DNA of 64,000 nt from Pseudomonadota bacterium (GCA_028344535.1 JAOMBK010000001.1:97905-161904); one strand, 5' to 3'. Positions 40,091 through 52,022 are shown, numbered from the stretch's first letter. The notes: a model not told the origin generated them from the sequence alone. Numbers and translations are program-made.

Positions 40091-41200
40091 CTATTTATTA
40101 TGAAATTGGTCGGAAGCTTTTTTAAAAGATTGTTTTATCGGATGATGTTCTTCGCCAGCTATTGATTCAGCAAATTCCTCAAAAATCTTGAGCTGAGCTT
40201 TTGAAAGGTTTACTGGTGTTTCAACAATCACCCTGCATAAAAGATCACCTCTTCGCGAGTCTCGAACTGAAGCCGCACCTTTGCCTTTGATTCTAAAAAT
40301 CTTACCTGTTTGAGTATAGGAAGGTATTTTAAGGGCAATTTTTGATTCAAGACCTGGAACGTTAATCGTTCCTCCTAATACAGCAATTTCAAATGGGATA
40401 GGTGCTTCAAAATATAAATCCCTTCCATCTCTCTCAAAAATTTCATTATTCGTAACCTGAATAGCAACATAAAGATCGCCGGTATGCCCCCCTCTTGCTG
40501 CACCCCCTTCTCCTGTGAGCCTAACTTTGTCTCCATTATCTACGCCAGATGGAATACTTACAGAAAGGGATTTGGTTTCTTGCTTAACTCCGGCCCCCCT
40601 ACATGAACTACAGTGATCCTGAATAATCCTTCCTTCACCTCTACATGCATTGCAAGGTTGTTGAACTGAAAAAAAGCCTTGTTGCATTCTTACCTGACCA
40701 ACGCCATTGCATTGGCTACAGGTAACAGGAGATGAGCCAGGTTTAGCCCCAGATCCAGAACAATCATCACACGATTTATCTACAGGTATTTTTATTGTTT
40801 TCTTGACACCTAGAATTGCCTCTTTGAGAGATAGTTCTAGTGTGTATTGGAGATCTTGGCCTCGCGCTGTTCTACCTGAAGAGCTTCGCCCTCCAAATAC
40901 GTCTCCAAAGATATCTCCAAAGATATCTCCAAAATTAAAATCTTGGAATCCAGCTCCTTGACCTCCGCCCATGCCTTGAACACCAGCATGACCAAATTGA
41001 TCATAAGCTGATTTTTTTTCTGAATCAGAGAGGATTTCATACGCCTCTGCAGCTTCTTTAAATTTCTCATTAGCTGCGGGATCGTCCGGATTTCTATCTG
41101 GATGATATTTCATTGCTAGTTTTTTAAAAGCTTTTTTTAATTCTGCATCTGATGCAGTTCGAGAGACCCCTAAGACCTCATAATAGTCTCTCTGTGACAT
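40091..41200 (-). CDS. dnaJ: Molecular chaperone DnaJ
   Basis: 369 aa; J domain with HPD, G/F region, four CxxCxGxG zinc motifs. Confidence 0.97.
   Translation of the reverse strand: MSQRDYYEVLGVSRTASDAELKKAFKKLAMKYHPDRNPDDPAANEKFKEAAEAYEILSDSEKKSAYDQFGHAGVQGMGGGQGAGFQDFNFGDIFGDIFGDVFGGRSSSGRTARGQDLQYTLELSLKEAILGVKKTIKIPVDKSCDDCSGSGAKPGSSPVTCSQCNGVGQVRMQQGFFSVQQPCNACRGEGRIIQDHCSSCRGAGVKQETKSLSVSIPSGVDNGDKVRLTGEGGAARGGHTGDLYVAIQVTNNEIFERDGRDLYFEAPIPFEIAVLGGTINVPGLESKIALKIPSYTQTGKIFRIKGKGAASVRDSRRGDLLCRVIVETPVNLSKAQLKIFEEFAESIAGEEHHPIKQSFKKASDQFHNK
40902..40933. repeat. Short 12-bp tandem repeat within dnaJ G/F region
   Basis: TCTCCAAAGATA x2 plus partial copy, encoding [12 protein letters not shown]. 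Confidence 0.8.
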
Positions 41201-41203
41201 TGT

Positions 41204-43114
41204 TTATTTGTCTTCTTCTTTAACTTCTTCGAACTCAGCATCAACTGTATTTTCATCGCTAGCAGTCTCTTCTGCTGCATCTGAAGAGCCCTCCTCAGCT
41301 TGAGGATAAAGTTTCTGAGTTAATGGAGTTAAAACCTCATTAAGGTTTTTAGTAGCTTCTTCAATTGCTTCTAAACTATCTTGCTTGATAGCTTCTTCTA
41401 GCTTCGCGGTAGACGCTTCCACTGCCTCTTTTTCCTCATCAGTAAGATTATCTCCAGCCTCAGAAATAGACTTTCTAGTTGCATGAACAAGCATGTCTGC
41501 ATTATTTTTTGCTTGAACTAGACTTTCAAATTTTTTATCGTCCTCTGCATTAGCCTCAGCATCTTTTACCATTTTCTCAATGTCATCATCAGACAATCCG
41601 CTAGAAGCCTTGATAACAATCGACTGTTCTTTTCCAGTATTCTTATCTTTAGCTGCAACATTAAGAATGCCATTAGCATCCAGGTCAAAAGACACTTCAA
41701 TTTGAGGAGTGCCTCTAGCTGCAGGGGGAATATCTGCTAAATTAAATTGTCCCAAAGATTTATTTTGAGCTGCTTGTTTTCTTTCGCCTTGAATTACATG
41801 AACCGTAACTGCTGATTGATTATCTTCGGCAGTTGAGAAGACCTGAGATTTCTGTGTAGGTATGGTTGTATTTTTCTCAATTAATGGTGTAGCAATCCCT
41901 CCTAATGTCTCAATTCCAAGTGTTAAAGGGGTTACATCAAGCAAGAGCACATCTTTGGTATCACCAGATAGGACTGACCCCTGAATTGCAGCGCCTACTG
42001 CAACAGCTTCATCGGGGTTAAGGTCTTTTCTTGGTTCTTTACCAAAAAAATCTTTCACTTTTTGCTGGACCATTGGCATGCGAGTTTGCCCGCCAACAAG
42101 CAAAATATCATTAATATCACTGATTGAAAGCTTGGCATCTTCTAATGCAAGTTTCAGCGGAGCCATACTTCTATCTACTAAATCTTCAACTAGAGATTCA
42201 AGCTTAGCGCGCGTAATCTTATGAACAAAATGTTTTGGACCTGAGCTATCAGCAGTAATATATGGCAGATTAATTTCTGTTTGATCGGAGGAAGAAAGTT
42301 CAATTTTTGCTTTTTCTGCAGCCTCTTTTAAACGCTGGAGAGCCATAGGATCGCTTTTTAAGTCAAACCCGGATTCTTTTTTAAATTCATCTACAAAATA
42401 ATCTATTAATTTAAGGTCAAAGTCTTCTCCGCCCAAAAAGGTGTCACCGTTTGTGGATAATACTTCAAACTGATGTTCGCCATCTACCTCAGAGATCTCA
42501 ATGATTGAGATATCAAAAGTACCGCCTCCAAGATCATATACAGCAACAACCGAGTCACCACTATGTTTATCTAAGCCATATGCTAATGCTGCAGCAGTTG
42601 GCTCATTTATTATTCTTTTTACTTCAAGACCAGCTATCTTGCCAGCATCTTTTGTTGCTTGTCTTTGAGAATCATTAAAATAAGCTGGTACAGTTATGAC
42701 TGCCTCTGAGACATCATGACCTAAATACTCTTCTGCAGTTTTCTTAAGTTTTTTTAAGACTTCTGCTGAGATCTGAGGGGGGGCTAATTTTTTATCATCT
42801 ACTTTGACCCAAGCATCTCCATTATCAGCCTTCATAATTTCATAAGGCACCATATCCATATCTTTTTTTACTACATCGTCATCAAATCTTCTACCAATAA
42901 GCCTTTTGATTGCATATAAAGTCTTTTCTGGATTTGTAACAGCCTGTCTTTTTGCAGGAGCGCCAACCAAAACCTCATTGTCATCTGAATAACCGATTAC
43001 TGATGGAGTTGTTCTACCTCCCTCAGCATTTTCAATAACCTTTGGTTGTTGTCCTTCTACGACAGCTAAACAACTATTTGTTGTTCCTAAATCAATTCCT
43101 ATAATCTTTGACAT
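41204..43114 (-). CDS. dnaK: Molecular chaperone DnaK
   Basis: 636 aa; [42 protein letters not shown]. Confidence 0.98.
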   Translation of the reverse strand: MSKIIGIDLGTTNSCLAVVEGQQPKVIENAEGGRTTPSVIGYSDDNEVLVGAPAKRQAVTNPEKTLYAIKRLIGRRFDDDVVKKDMDMVPYEIMKADNGDAWVKVDDKKLAPPQISAEVLKKLKKTAEEYLGHDVSEAVITVPAYFNDSQRQATKDAGKIAGLEVKRIINEPTAAALAYGLDKHSGDSVVAVYDLGGGTFDISIIEISEVDGEHQFEVLSTNGDTFLGGEDFDLKLIDYFVDEFKKESGFDLKSDPMALQRLKEAAEKAKIELSSSDQTEINLPYITADSSGPKHFVHKITRAKLESLVEDLVDRSMAPLKLALEDAKLSISDINDILLVGGQTRMPMVQQKVKDFFGKEPRKDLNPDEAVAVGAAIQGSVLSGDTKDVLLLDVTPLTLGIETLGGIATPLIEKNTTIPTQKSQVFSTAEDNQSAVTVHVIQGERKQAAQNKSLGQFNLADIPPAARGTPQIEVSFDLDANGILNVAAKDKNTGKEQSIVIKASSGLSDDDIEKMVKDAEANAEDDKKFESLVQAKNNADMLVHATRKSISEAGDNLTDEEKEAVEASTAKLEEAIKQDSLEAIEEATKNLNEVLTPLTQKLYPQAEEGSSDAAEETASDENTVDAEFEEVKEEDK

Positions 43115-43123
43115 AATCTTTTC

Positions 43124-43693
43124 CTAATTTTTAATTACGGAAACTCTAGCAGGTCTCACAACCCGATCATGAAGCTCCCAACCCCTTTGAAATATATTTT
43201 CAATTTCATTATTTTCTTTCTTTGGATCCTGTGAGGTCATTACAGCCTCGTGCTTTACTGGATCAAAGTGTTCATTAACTGGGTAGATGGGTCTAATACC
43301 AAATTTATCAAGTGCTGATTCAAAAGATTTCAGAGTTAACTCTACCCCCTCTCTATCTTCTTTTGTTGAATCTTTAGAGAAGTTATTGAGCGCATGCTCT
43401 AGATTATCAACAACAGGCAATAATTCATTAAGCAGTCTTTCTATGCCGTATTTATGAGCTTTTTCAATGTCAGCAGTATTTCTTTTGAAGGCATTATCAA
43501 GTTCAGCTCTTGATCTAAGCAATGCCTCCTCAAGATCCTTAATTTTTTCCTCTGCATTCTGGTTTTCATCAGCCTCTTGATCTAAAGAATCTATAACTTC
43601 TTCAATCGATTCATCCTCTTCTAAAGTGTCCTCTGCATCAATAGAATCATCTTTAAGGTCTGTTTTATCTTCTGCTTTTTGTTTTTTAGCCAT
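43124..43693 (-). CDS. grpE: Nucleotide exchange factor GrpE
   Basis: ORF 43124-43705 begins with TTG; ATG (MAKKQKAED) at 43693 preferred; GrpE core FDPVKHEAVMTSQ, RPARVSVIKN; upstream of dnaK. Confidence 0.93.
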   Translation of the reverse strand: MAKKQKAEDKTDLKDDSIDAEDTLEEDESIEEVIDSLDQEADENQNAEEKIKDLEEALLRSRAELDNAFKRNTADIEKAHKYGIERLLNELLPVVDNLEHALNNFSKDSTKEDREGVELTLKSFESALDKFGIRPIYPVNEHFDPVKHEAVMTSQDPKKENNEIENIFQRGWELHDRVVRPARVSVIKN

Positions 43694-43714
43694 CTTTGTA
43701 TCCAATTAATCAAT

Positions 43715-43743
43715 ATATTGGGATGACCCATGATGAGTTCAAG
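43715..43743 (-). promoter_or_regulatory. Candidate sigma32 (heat-shock) promoter of grpE-dnaK-dnaJ
   Basis: Minus strand CTTGAA (43743-43738), 15-nt spacer, CCCAATAT (43722-43715), close to CTTGAA-N(13-15)-CCCCATNT. Confidence 0.55.
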
Positions 43744-43757
43744 GGTTAAAAGATAAT

Positions 43758-44165
43758 TTATTTAATGGGTTTTACGTATAAAACCATGCTGTGATCAACT
43801 ATTTCATAGCCCATTTCATTAGCAATTGATTCTTGCCGTTTTTCGATCAGCTCATCATGAAACTCAATTACCTTACCAGTTTCTAAACATACCATGTGGT
43901 CATGATGATCATCAGGAGTAATCTCATAGACTGCATGTCCTTCTTCAAAGTTATGCCGCATAACTATTCCGGCAGATTCAAACTGAGTTAACACCCTGTA
44001 TACAGTCGCCAAGCCTACGTCTTCACCAGAAGTAATAAGCTGCTTGTATATGTCTTCAGCGCTTAAGTGACGATTATCGCTAGATTCCAGTGCTTCTAAA
44101 ATTCGTATTCTAGGAAGGGTTGCTTTTAAGCCAGCTTTTTTTAATTCAGTATTTTCTTTACTCAT
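43758..44165 (-). CDS. fur: Ferric uptake regulator
   Basis: 135 aa; LKKAGLKATLPRIRILEALE, DDHHDHMVCLETGKVIEF; divergent from bamE. Confidence 0.95.
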   Translation of the reverse strand: MSKENTELKKAGLKATLPRIRILEALESSDNRHLSAEDIYKQLITSGEDVGLATVYRVLTQFESAGIVMRHNFEEGHAVYEITPDDHHDHMVCLETGKVIEFHDELIEKRQESIANEMGYEIVDHSMVLYVKPIK

Positions 44166-44210
44166 GAACTTTTCGATGTATCCTCTTTCAAAGTATAATC
44201 AAATCATCTC

Positions 44211-44552
44211 ATGAAGCAATTAACAAAAGCCTTTTTAATCATTATTTTGTCTCTTGGTGGGGTATCGAACTGCTCATCTTTAGCCCCATTTAAAGTTGCG
44301 GTCCTGCAAGGCAATATTATTGAAGATGAGGACGTAGAGCAACTTGTAAAAGGTCTCTCAAAAGATCAGGTGCAATATCTACTAGGAACTCCTCTGCTTA
44401 ACAGTCCCATTCATCAAAATAGATGGGATTATTTTTATTCAGTTAAAGTTGGTGAAATGGTTGTTGGTGAAAAGAAATTGTCATTGTCATTTGATATTAA
44501 TCAGAGACTAGATACATGGGTGCTTGAAGAAACTACCCTGGCAGATAACTAA
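44211..44552 (+). CDS. bamE: Outer membrane protein assembly factor BamE (SmpA/OmlA)
   Basis: 113 aa; lipoprotein-like N-terminus (GGVSNC), GLSKDQVQYLLGTPLL, WDYFYSV. Confidence 0.92.
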   Translation: MKQLTKAFLIIILSLGGVSNCSSLAPFKVAVLQGNIIEDEDVEQLVKGLSKDQVQYLLGTPLLNSPIHQNRWDYFYSVKVGEMVVGEKKLSLSFDINQRLDTWVLEETTLADN

Positions 44553-44845
44553 GAATCTTTTTCTAAATTCGCTTTATTTTTTCTTCTTTCTTTAGGGTCT
44601 TGAAAAAGTGATTTATAAATTTCTAATCTCTCCCCTTGAGACATCCTATGATTAATCGGCTTGGCCTTATATTTTCCATCTAACTCCTCCCCATTGATTC
44701 CAACTCTTAATAAATTGATTTCTTCTTTATGAATCTTTTTCACCTCTGACAATTCTAGAACTTCTTTTGCAGTAATGCTTTCTGAAACATCAAGCTCTAA
44801 AAAAGTAGAATCAGCTCCATTTTGAATAGACACATATATCTTCAT
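44549..44845 (-). CDS. RnfH family ubiquitin-like protein
   Basis: 98 aa; LLRVGINGEELDGKYKAKPINHRMSQGERLEIYKSLFQDPKERRKNKA. Confidence 0.9.
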   Translation of the reverse strand: MKIYVSIQNGADSTFLELDVSESITAKEVLELSEVKKIHKEEINLLRVGINGEELDGKYKAKPINHRMSQGERLEIYKSLFQDPKERRKNKANLEKDS

Positions 44846-45267
44846 TTTAACAATTGATTTGCAAAAGCATTTATGAATTTGTGGCCAATGTTATCTATCA
44901 TGGATTGAGTAGCAATAATTTTCAGAACAAATGGAAGAGTAAATTTAGTTTCAAATTTTACCTTTGTCTGATTTTCATTAATTGCTTCTAAAGCCCATAG
45001 CGCATAAAAATCTAAAAAAGGGCCCTTTGATTGGGTTATCCTAATCTCTTGACCGTTAGTTTGATTGTTCGATTCAAATGCATAGGTTTTGTTAAGCAAT
45101 GAAAAAACTAATCTGCCCATGACGCAACCCCCTTCATCATCTGCAAGACGGGACGATTCTAGGCAACCAGGTAAAAAGTCTTTATAGGACTCAAAGTTAT
45201 TGATCAATGCAAGTATTCTTTCTGGGGGTGCTTCAAATATTTCAGAACCCTCAAAGCTGCTCGACAT
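44842..45267 (-). CDS. RatA/COQ10 START-domain family protein
   Basis: 141 aa; PERILALINNFESYKDFLPGCLESSRL; next to rnfH. Confidence 0.88.
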   Translation of the reverse strand: MSSSFEGSEIFEAPPERILALINNFESYKDFLPGCLESSRLADDEGGCVMGRLVFSLLNKTYAFESNNQTNGQEIRITQSKGPFLDFYALWALEAINENQTKVKFETKFTLPFVLKIIATQSMIDNIGHKFINAFANQLLK

Positions 45268-45269
45268 TT

Positions 45270-46628
45270 TTAACTTACGAGTTGGTAAATGAAAACTGCT
45301 GCAACCAGAACTGGAGAGATAAATTTAATAAAAAATCTCCAAATTTTAAATATAGCAAGGTGAATGCCTGAAAATTCATCAAGAGCAAGGTCAGGTTTAA
45401 GAAACCATCCAGCAAAAATTGCAACCATCATGCCTCCAATGGGCATCAGAAACTGATTAGCCAAATAATCTATTGAATCTAAGAAATTCAGATCTCCAAT
45501 AAACGATATATCAGACCAGTCATTGAAACTAAGTACGCTGCCTATACCAATTACCCATGCAAAAAGCCCTAAAGTTAAAGCAGCAGAAAACCGCGAGACA
45601 ATTTTTTCTTCTTCAAAATATGCAACGCTTGGTTCTAGGAGAGATATTGCACTGCTTAATGCAGCAATCGATAACAGTGCAAAGAAAGCTGGCCCGATAA
45701 TATTGCCTAAAGGCATATCAACAAAAGCAGATAACAGACTTACAAAAACAAGGCCTGGACCAGCGCCTGGCTCTAGACCATATGCAAAAATAATTGGAAA
45801 AATTGCAAGGCCAGCCAATATAGCTATTAAAGTATCTAAGCCTGCAACAGTTAGTGAAGTTTTAAATATATTTTCTTCTTGAGGCATATAGGATCCGTAG
45901 CACATTATCGAACCCATGCCTAAACTTAAACTAAAGAATGCTTGTCCCATAGCTCTTAAAAAAGTTGTAGCATCGACTTCTGAAAAATCTGGGGCAAATA
46001 AAAAGTTTAAACCTCTGGCAAAATCACCATTAATCATTGCGTTAATAACCATTACCATCATCAAAATAAATAACATTGGCATTAACAATCGAACCATTCT
46101 CTCTATCCCGCCAATGACGCCTGCTGAAATAATAATAATATTCAAAGCTATAAAAATTGAATGCCAAAACAATAATCGGGATGGAGATGCGGTAACTATA
46201 TTAAATTGCTCTAGGGAAGAAATATCAGGCGTAGGAAAAGCAGCGATGATTATATAGTTCAGACAAATGCCAGCTATTACGCTGTAAAAAGAAAGGATTA
46301 AAATTCCTGAAATTAAGCCACCCCAGCCCACAGCCTGCCATTTGCCTGTTTGCCCTGAGTCTATTGCTGCGGTTTTCATAGCATTAACTGGACTTTTCCT
46401 AGCACGTCTTCCAATCATTATCTCAGCCATCATAATCGGCAGACCAACTGCGAGGATGCAGAGAAGGTATATTAATACAAAAGCCCCGCCACCTTCAGTT
46501 CCAGCTTTGTACGGAAAACCCCAAATATTACCTAAGCCGACCGCTGATCCAGCTGCTGCAAGCACGAATGTCCACTTTCCTACCCAGGAGACTGTTTCAT
46601 TGATTTTTGAAGAAGTATTTCCGTTCAT
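45270..46628 (-). CDS. Sodium-dependent transporter, NSS/SNF family
   Basis: 452 aa; KWTFVLAAAGSAVGLGNIWGFPYKAGTEGGGAFVLIYLL. Confidence 0.93.
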   Translation of the reverse strand: MNGNTSSKINETVSWVGKWTFVLAAAGSAVGLGNIWGFPYKAGTEGGGAFVLIYLLCILAVGLPIMMAEIMIGRRARKSPVNAMKTAAIDSGQTGKWQAVGWGGLISGILILSFYSVIAGICLNYIIIAAFPTPDISSLEQFNIVTASPSRLLFWHSIFIALNIIIISAGVIGGIERMVRLLMPMLFILMMVMVINAMINGDFARGLNFLFAPDFSEVDATTFLRAMGQAFFSLSLGMGSIMCYGSYMPQEENIFKTSLTVAGLDTLIAILAGLAIFPIIFAYGLEPGAGPGLVFVSLLSAFVDMPLGNIIGPAFFALLSIAALSSAISLLEPSVAYFEEEKIVSRFSAALTLGLFAWVIGIGSVLSFNDWSDISFIGDLNFLDSIDYLANQFLMPIGGMMVAIFAGWFLKPDLALDEFSGIHLAIFKIWRFFIKFISPVLVAAVFIYQLVS

Positions 46629-46633
46629 ATTAT

Positions 46634-47092
46634 TTAGGTATAAGGATTATATAAAAATGCTAAAGAGGTTATGCAACATATTGTAACTAAGTTTGTTATC
46701 AAAGTTCTCGCATTTGCATATTTTATATTGGCTTGAAAATAAGAGTTATTCTTTTTCTCAAAACTTAAGAAAAGCTGTAGCGACATAATCAACAAAATAA
46801 GGCTTGCTGAAAGATTCACAAAGGAAACCAATGCTACTGCATAACCTAAAAGAGAGAATCCAATTGCATACCAAAGGTTTTTTGATGTAACTTGCGGACC
46901 TTCCCAACCCCAAATCATGCCACCCAAAAAAGCAATCACAATGCCTCCATATATTGCTAAAAACTGAATTGAATGAATTGCTAGAGTTTGATGAAAAATC
47001 CATGGAATTAAAGCCAAAAAAATAAATAAGCATAACCCCCAGTAAATTAAAGTCACTTTAGTCTTTTGCATAAATACCCTCAAAATTTGCAA
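46634..47092 (-). CDS. DUF3429-like polytopic membrane protein
   Basis: 152 aa; several hydrophobic segments, YGGIVIAFLGGMIWGWE motif. Confidence 0.65.
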   Translation of the reverse strand: MQILRVFMQKTKVTLIYWGLCLFIFLALIPWIFHQTLAIHSIQFLAIYGGIVIAFLGGMIWGWEGPQVTSKNLWYAIGFSLLGYAVALVSFVNLSASLILLIMSLQLFLSFEKKNNSYFQANIKYANARTLITNLVTICCITSLAFLYNPYT

Positions 47093-47127
47093 ATAGTTTG
47101 AACAGATTCATAATTGTGGGAATCATT

Positions 47128-47592
47128 ATGAATGCTAAAAATAATAATATCATCGTCAAGAATAAAAATGCTGCGAGAAATTATCACCTAAGTGATAAAT
47201 ATCAAGCTGGCTTAGTTTTAGAAGGCTGGGAAGTTAAAGGCTTAAGAAACGGCAAGGTTGATGTTAAAGATTCATATGTAACTCTTAAAAATAATGAAGC
47301 CTGGGTTATCGGTTTAAAAATTGATCCTCCTCCATCCCTAAAAAATGATCAGATAGACCCAACAAGATCTAGAAAATTACTCTTAAATAAAAGAGAGATA
47401 AATAATATTTTAGAAGCTATAGGTCAACAAGGTCTTACCTGTGTCTTAACAACAATCTATTGGAAAGAAAATAAAATTAAATGTGATATTGCAATAGGCA
47501 AAGGAAAGAAAACCTATGACCAAAGAGAAGATGTTAAACAAAGAGACTGGAATAGAGAAAAACAAAGAATTTTAAAAAATTCAAATCGCTAG
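47128..47592 (+). CDS. smpB: SsrA-binding protein
   Basis: IVKNKNAARNYHLSDKYQAGLVLEGWEVKGLRNGKVDVKDSYV; start placed at internal Met 47128. Confidence 0.95.
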   Translation: MNAKNNNIIVKNKNAARNYHLSDKYQAGLVLEGWEVKGLRNGKVDVKDSYVTLKNNEAWVIGLKIDPPPSLKNDQIDPTRSRKLLLNKREINNILEAIGQQGLTCVLTTIYWKENKIKCDIAIGKGKKTYDQREDVKQRDWNREKQRILKNSNR

Positions 47593-47621
47593 TCATTTTC
47601 ATATATAATCATCCACCCCAT

Positions 47622-47972
47622 GGGGGCGAATTGGGTTCGACGTTTTTATTGGATTCCAAAGCGCATGCCAAGATTGTGGTAACTCTTGTAAAACATACTA
47701 CAAAAAAAATTAGTTGCAGAAAACGACAACTACGCTTTAGCCGCTTAATTGGCTAACCAATGCAAGAATTGTCTATGGTTTGAAGCATTGGCAAAATACA
47801 TAGTCTAGTTTTGCTGTGGAGTCTTAACACAGTAACGCGAAACATAATTTAGACTAGCCTTTAATACCCTGCTCTTCGGGTCATTGAGGTAAAACAAAAA
47901 GAATGAGCTAAGCATGTAGAAGTCAGGTTGAAGAACTAACGGACGCGGGTTCAATTCCCGCCGCCTCCACCA
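47622..47972 (+). ncRNA. ssrA: tmRNA (one-piece), tag (A)ENDNYALAA
   Basis: 5' GGGGGCG pairs with 3' CGCCTCC-ACCA; GGGTTCAATTCCCG T-arm; tag frame gca gaa aac gac aac tac gct tta gcc gct taa at 47716-47748; directly after smpB. Confidence 0.96.
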
Positions 47973-47975
47973 TCT

Positions 47976-49937
47976 TTATTTCAATACAGTCCTGTTAAAG
48001 TGCTCTAGCATTTTCTTGTATAACATCAATCTATTCTCAGGTTTTCTAAAGCCATGCCCTTCTTTCTCAACAATAATTAATTCGTGCTCTTTACCGGCTT
48101 CTTCTAATGCATCAGCTAATGCATAGGCGTGCTCTATAGGCGCGCGTTGATCTTCCTTGCCTGAAACAATAATAATTGGAGCTTCAAGTTTATCGGCTTG
48201 TTGCACAGGTGACATTGCTTTAATTTTTGCAGGATCTTGACCAAGAGTTTTATCTAAATATTTCCCACCCCATTTTATGGTTTTAATATCCCCTTCGTCA
48301 TAAAGCATTTCTAAATCAAATACTCCAATATATGCAACAGATGATTTATAAAGATCTGGACGGAGCATTGGAGCCATTGCAGCAGAATATCCTCCAAAAC
48401 TGCCACCATAAATTCCAATTCTTTCAGCGTCAGCTATTCCTTGATTGATGGCCCATTCAGTTGCCTCAATAATATCTTGTTGAGTATCTCCTCCCCATTC
48501 CCCAAATCCCATCTGAGTAAAATCCTTTCCATAACCTGTTGAGCCTCTAAAATTAACTTTCAGTACAGCATAACCAGCTTGAGAAAAAATGTGAGTATCT
48601 GGATCAAAACCCCATGAATCTCTGGCATGAGGGCCTCCATGAGGTATAACTATCATAGGAGCTGATTGGCCCTCTTGCTGATTCTTCGCTGGAGTGTAAT
48701 ACCCATGAATCTTCACACCATCAGAGTTTATAAAATTGAATGGTACCTCATGTTCTAGCCCTTGATCATCAATTTCAGGCCACATGGTAAGCAAATATTT
48801 AACTTGATTTTTTTTAAGATCATATAAGTAATATTTTGAGGAAGATGCAGAGTCGCCTACGGCAATAATTAATTTGTCTCTATTTTTAGATAAATCCACT
48901 AACCCAATTTCTTTCTTATCAAAAACTTCTATATTTCCATTGAAAGCTTGGACTGCTTGCATGATTGAGTTTTGTAACGGATCATCATTCTCAAACCAAT
49001 AAGCTTTGGCGTATCCAGGATTAATAGTGGCGCCAAAAACTTTGTCATCTATGATTTGCGGATAAGCATCATACTCTGGGTGGTGAAAGACCACCTGAGT
49101 TTCTCCAGTTTTGGTATCGATCTCTTTAATTTGATAAGTTGAAGTCTCTGTACTGTCTACAATGTGAATTGTAGAATCATCTTTTGCAATATTAACTGGA
49201 TAAATCTCGCCATCTCCATATGGTGTTTTACTTAATACTTGCCACTCATCCTTCTTGGAAGCACGGTACATAGTGACGGTGTTATTATCAATATCACTTC
49301 CAACAGCAAATCTTGGTGTGCCTGAGCTATCTGAAACAAACTGCCCTCCAGCCAATGGAGATTTACCGAGTCTTTTTTGCTGACCGTTATAAACGTTTAA
49401 TCTAATAGCATCAGCAAAACCACCATTATTTTGTTTTCCAAACACACTTACAGACAAGAGCACATGCTTCTCATCATCTTCAAGAATGTTCTCTACGTAA
49501 CCATAGGAGAACTTGTCAACCACTTTACCTCTAGCGCCTGAGGTTCTTGCTCTCATTCCAAATACATAAGCAGGTTTTTTGGAATCATAATTAATTGCAA
49601 AATATTCACCTATGGAGCCTCTACCCCAAGAATCATAATATCCAATTTGTATCAACAAACGCTCATTATTGACCCAGTAATAACTCGCTACCTCTTCTTC
49701 TTTAGTAAGAGTAATAGCGTTAATTAAACTTAAATCTTCTGCATCAAAAATTGAAATACCTTTTTTATCATCAGGCATCTTGGTAAGAACACTTATCATC
49801 CTGCCATCAGGTGAGATTTTTACATTCGTGTATGAAGGCAGAGAGCTAAACCTTTCTACAAAATCTTCGCTGACGCCTAGATCAGCAAATGTATTAAAGC
49901 TTAATAAAAGAAATATTGATAATATTGAGTTTTTCAT
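47976..49937 (-). CDS. S9 family prolyl oligopeptidase / acylaminoacyl-peptidase-like
   Basis: 653 aa; signal peptide, GIYGGSFGGYSAAMAPMLRPDLY, GKEDQRAPIEHA, KEGHGF. Confidence 0.93.
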   Translation of the reverse strand: MKNSILSIFLLLSFNTFADLGVSEDFVERFSSLPSYTNVKISPDGRMISVLTKMPDDKKGISIFDAEDLSLINAITLTKEEEVASYYWVNNERLLIQIGYYDSWGRGSIGEYFAINYDSKKPAYVFGMRARTSGARGKVVDKFSYGYVENILEDDEKHVLLSVSVFGKQNNGGFADAIRLNVYNGQQKRLGKSPLAGGQFVSDSSGTPRFAVGSDIDNNTVTMYRASKKDEWQVLSKTPYGDGEIYPVNIAKDDSTIHIVDSTETSTYQIKEIDTKTGETQVVFHHPEYDAYPQIIDDKVFGATINPGYAKAYWFENDDPLQNSIMQAVQAFNGNIEVFDKKEIGLVDLSKNRDKLIIAVGDSASSSKYYLYDLKKNQVKYLLTMWPEIDDQGLEHEVPFNFINSDGVKIHGYYTPAKNQQEGQSAPMIVIPHGGPHARDSWGFDPDTHIFSQAGYAVLKVNFRGSTGYGKDFTQMGFGEWGGDTQQDIIEATEWAINQGIADAERIGIYGGSFGGYSAAMAPMLRPDLYKSSVAYIGVFDLEMLYDEGDIKTIKWGGKYLDKTLGQDPAKIKAMSPVQQADKLEAPIIIVSGKEDQRAPIEHAYALADALEEAGKEHELIIVEKEGHGFRKPENRLMLYKKMLEHFNRTVLK

Positions 49938-50075
49938 TTGTAAAGTTTACTTGACATTATGTGATTGATCAATTAATTATAACAACGTTTTAAAATTGCA
50001 CGTAAAGGAAGAGATAAATAAAAGTAGACAGATTAATTTAAGATCATTAAACTAGCGCATCTAATATTTAAAGAT

Positions 50076-51358
<1,283 letters not shown>

Positions 51359-51616
51359 TTACTGAGAAATGACGTTGACTGTCTTTTTTTGCTTGATGCC
51401 TTTGTAAGTGAATTGCACTTGACCGGCTGAAGTCGCGAATAAGGTATGATCTTTACCCATACCGACGTTTTCTCCTGGATGGGTATTGGTCCCACGTTGA
51501 CGTATTATAATTTCACCTGGTTTTACAGTCTGGCCACCAAAACGCTTGACACCCAATCTCTTGGAATTAGAATCTCTGCCATTTTTACTGGAACCACCTG
51601 CTTTCTTATGTGCCAT
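51359..51616 (-). CDS. rpmA: 50S ribosomal protein L27
   Basis: 85 aa; [29 protein letters not shown]. Confidence 0.97.
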   Translation of the reverse strand: MAHKKAGGSSKNGRDSNSKRLGVKRFGGQTVKPGEIIIRQRGTNTHPGENVGMGKDHTLFATSAGQVQFTYKGIKQKKTVNVISQ

Positions 51617-51618
51617 TT

Positions 51619-51936
51619 CTATTTACCTACGTTGATTTCTTTGATTTTAATCTGAGTATATCTCTGTCTGTGTCCAATTTTTCTCATGCTATGTTTTCTT
51701 CTACGGAACCTAAGAATAGAAACTTTTTCACCTTTTACTTCTTCAACTATCTCAGCTACAACTTTGGCATTTTCTATGTATGGCTGCCCTATCTGAACAT
51801 CATCTCCATCAACATATAGCATAACGTTTTCAAAAGCATGATCTACTCCTGATTCGTCTTGCATTAAATCGACTTCTAGGACTTGTCCTAACTCGACTTT
51901 ATGTTGTTTTCCACCTGCTTCTATTACTGCGTACAT
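51619..51936 (-). CDS. rplU: 50S ribosomal protein L21
   Basis: [23 protein letters not shown]; start moved to the internal Met. Confidence 0.95.
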   Translation of the reverse strand: MYAVIEAGGKQHKVELGQVLEVDLMQDESGVDHAFENVMLYVDGDDVQIGQPYIENAKVVAEIVEEVKGEKVSILRFRRRKHSMRKIGHRQRYTQIKIKEINVGK

Positions 51937-52022
51937 AGTTATCTCTAAAGGTGGCAAAATATACGCTTTCTGAAAGAAATTATCAATACTTATGTATAAT
52001 TTTAGGCTTCTAATTATTTAAG

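Noticed and set aside
40902-40933. Tandem 12-bp repeat considered as a possible CRISPR-like or regulatory repeat
   Set aside because: In frame within the DnaJ G/F-rich linker ([12 protein letters not shown]); ordinary low-complexity coding repeat
43758-44165. Fur lacking the second CxxC cysteine (HMVCLETGK)
   Set aside because: From memory, Pseudomonas-type Fur has the same substitution; not unusual
44842-45267. RatA as part of a toxin-antitoxin system with rnfH
   Set aside because: The pair is a conserved housekeeping neighbour of smpB/bamE in gammaproteobacteria; START-domain similarity suggests a quinone-related role
46758-47033. 91-aa minus-strand ORF overlapping the DUF3429-like gene
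   Set aside because: Alternate frame of the same gene; the 46634-47092 frame has the coherent membrane-protein sequence
49951-49972. TTGACATTATGTGATTGATCAA as a third TetR operator
   Set aside because: Only the TTGACAT half matches; no palindromic second arm
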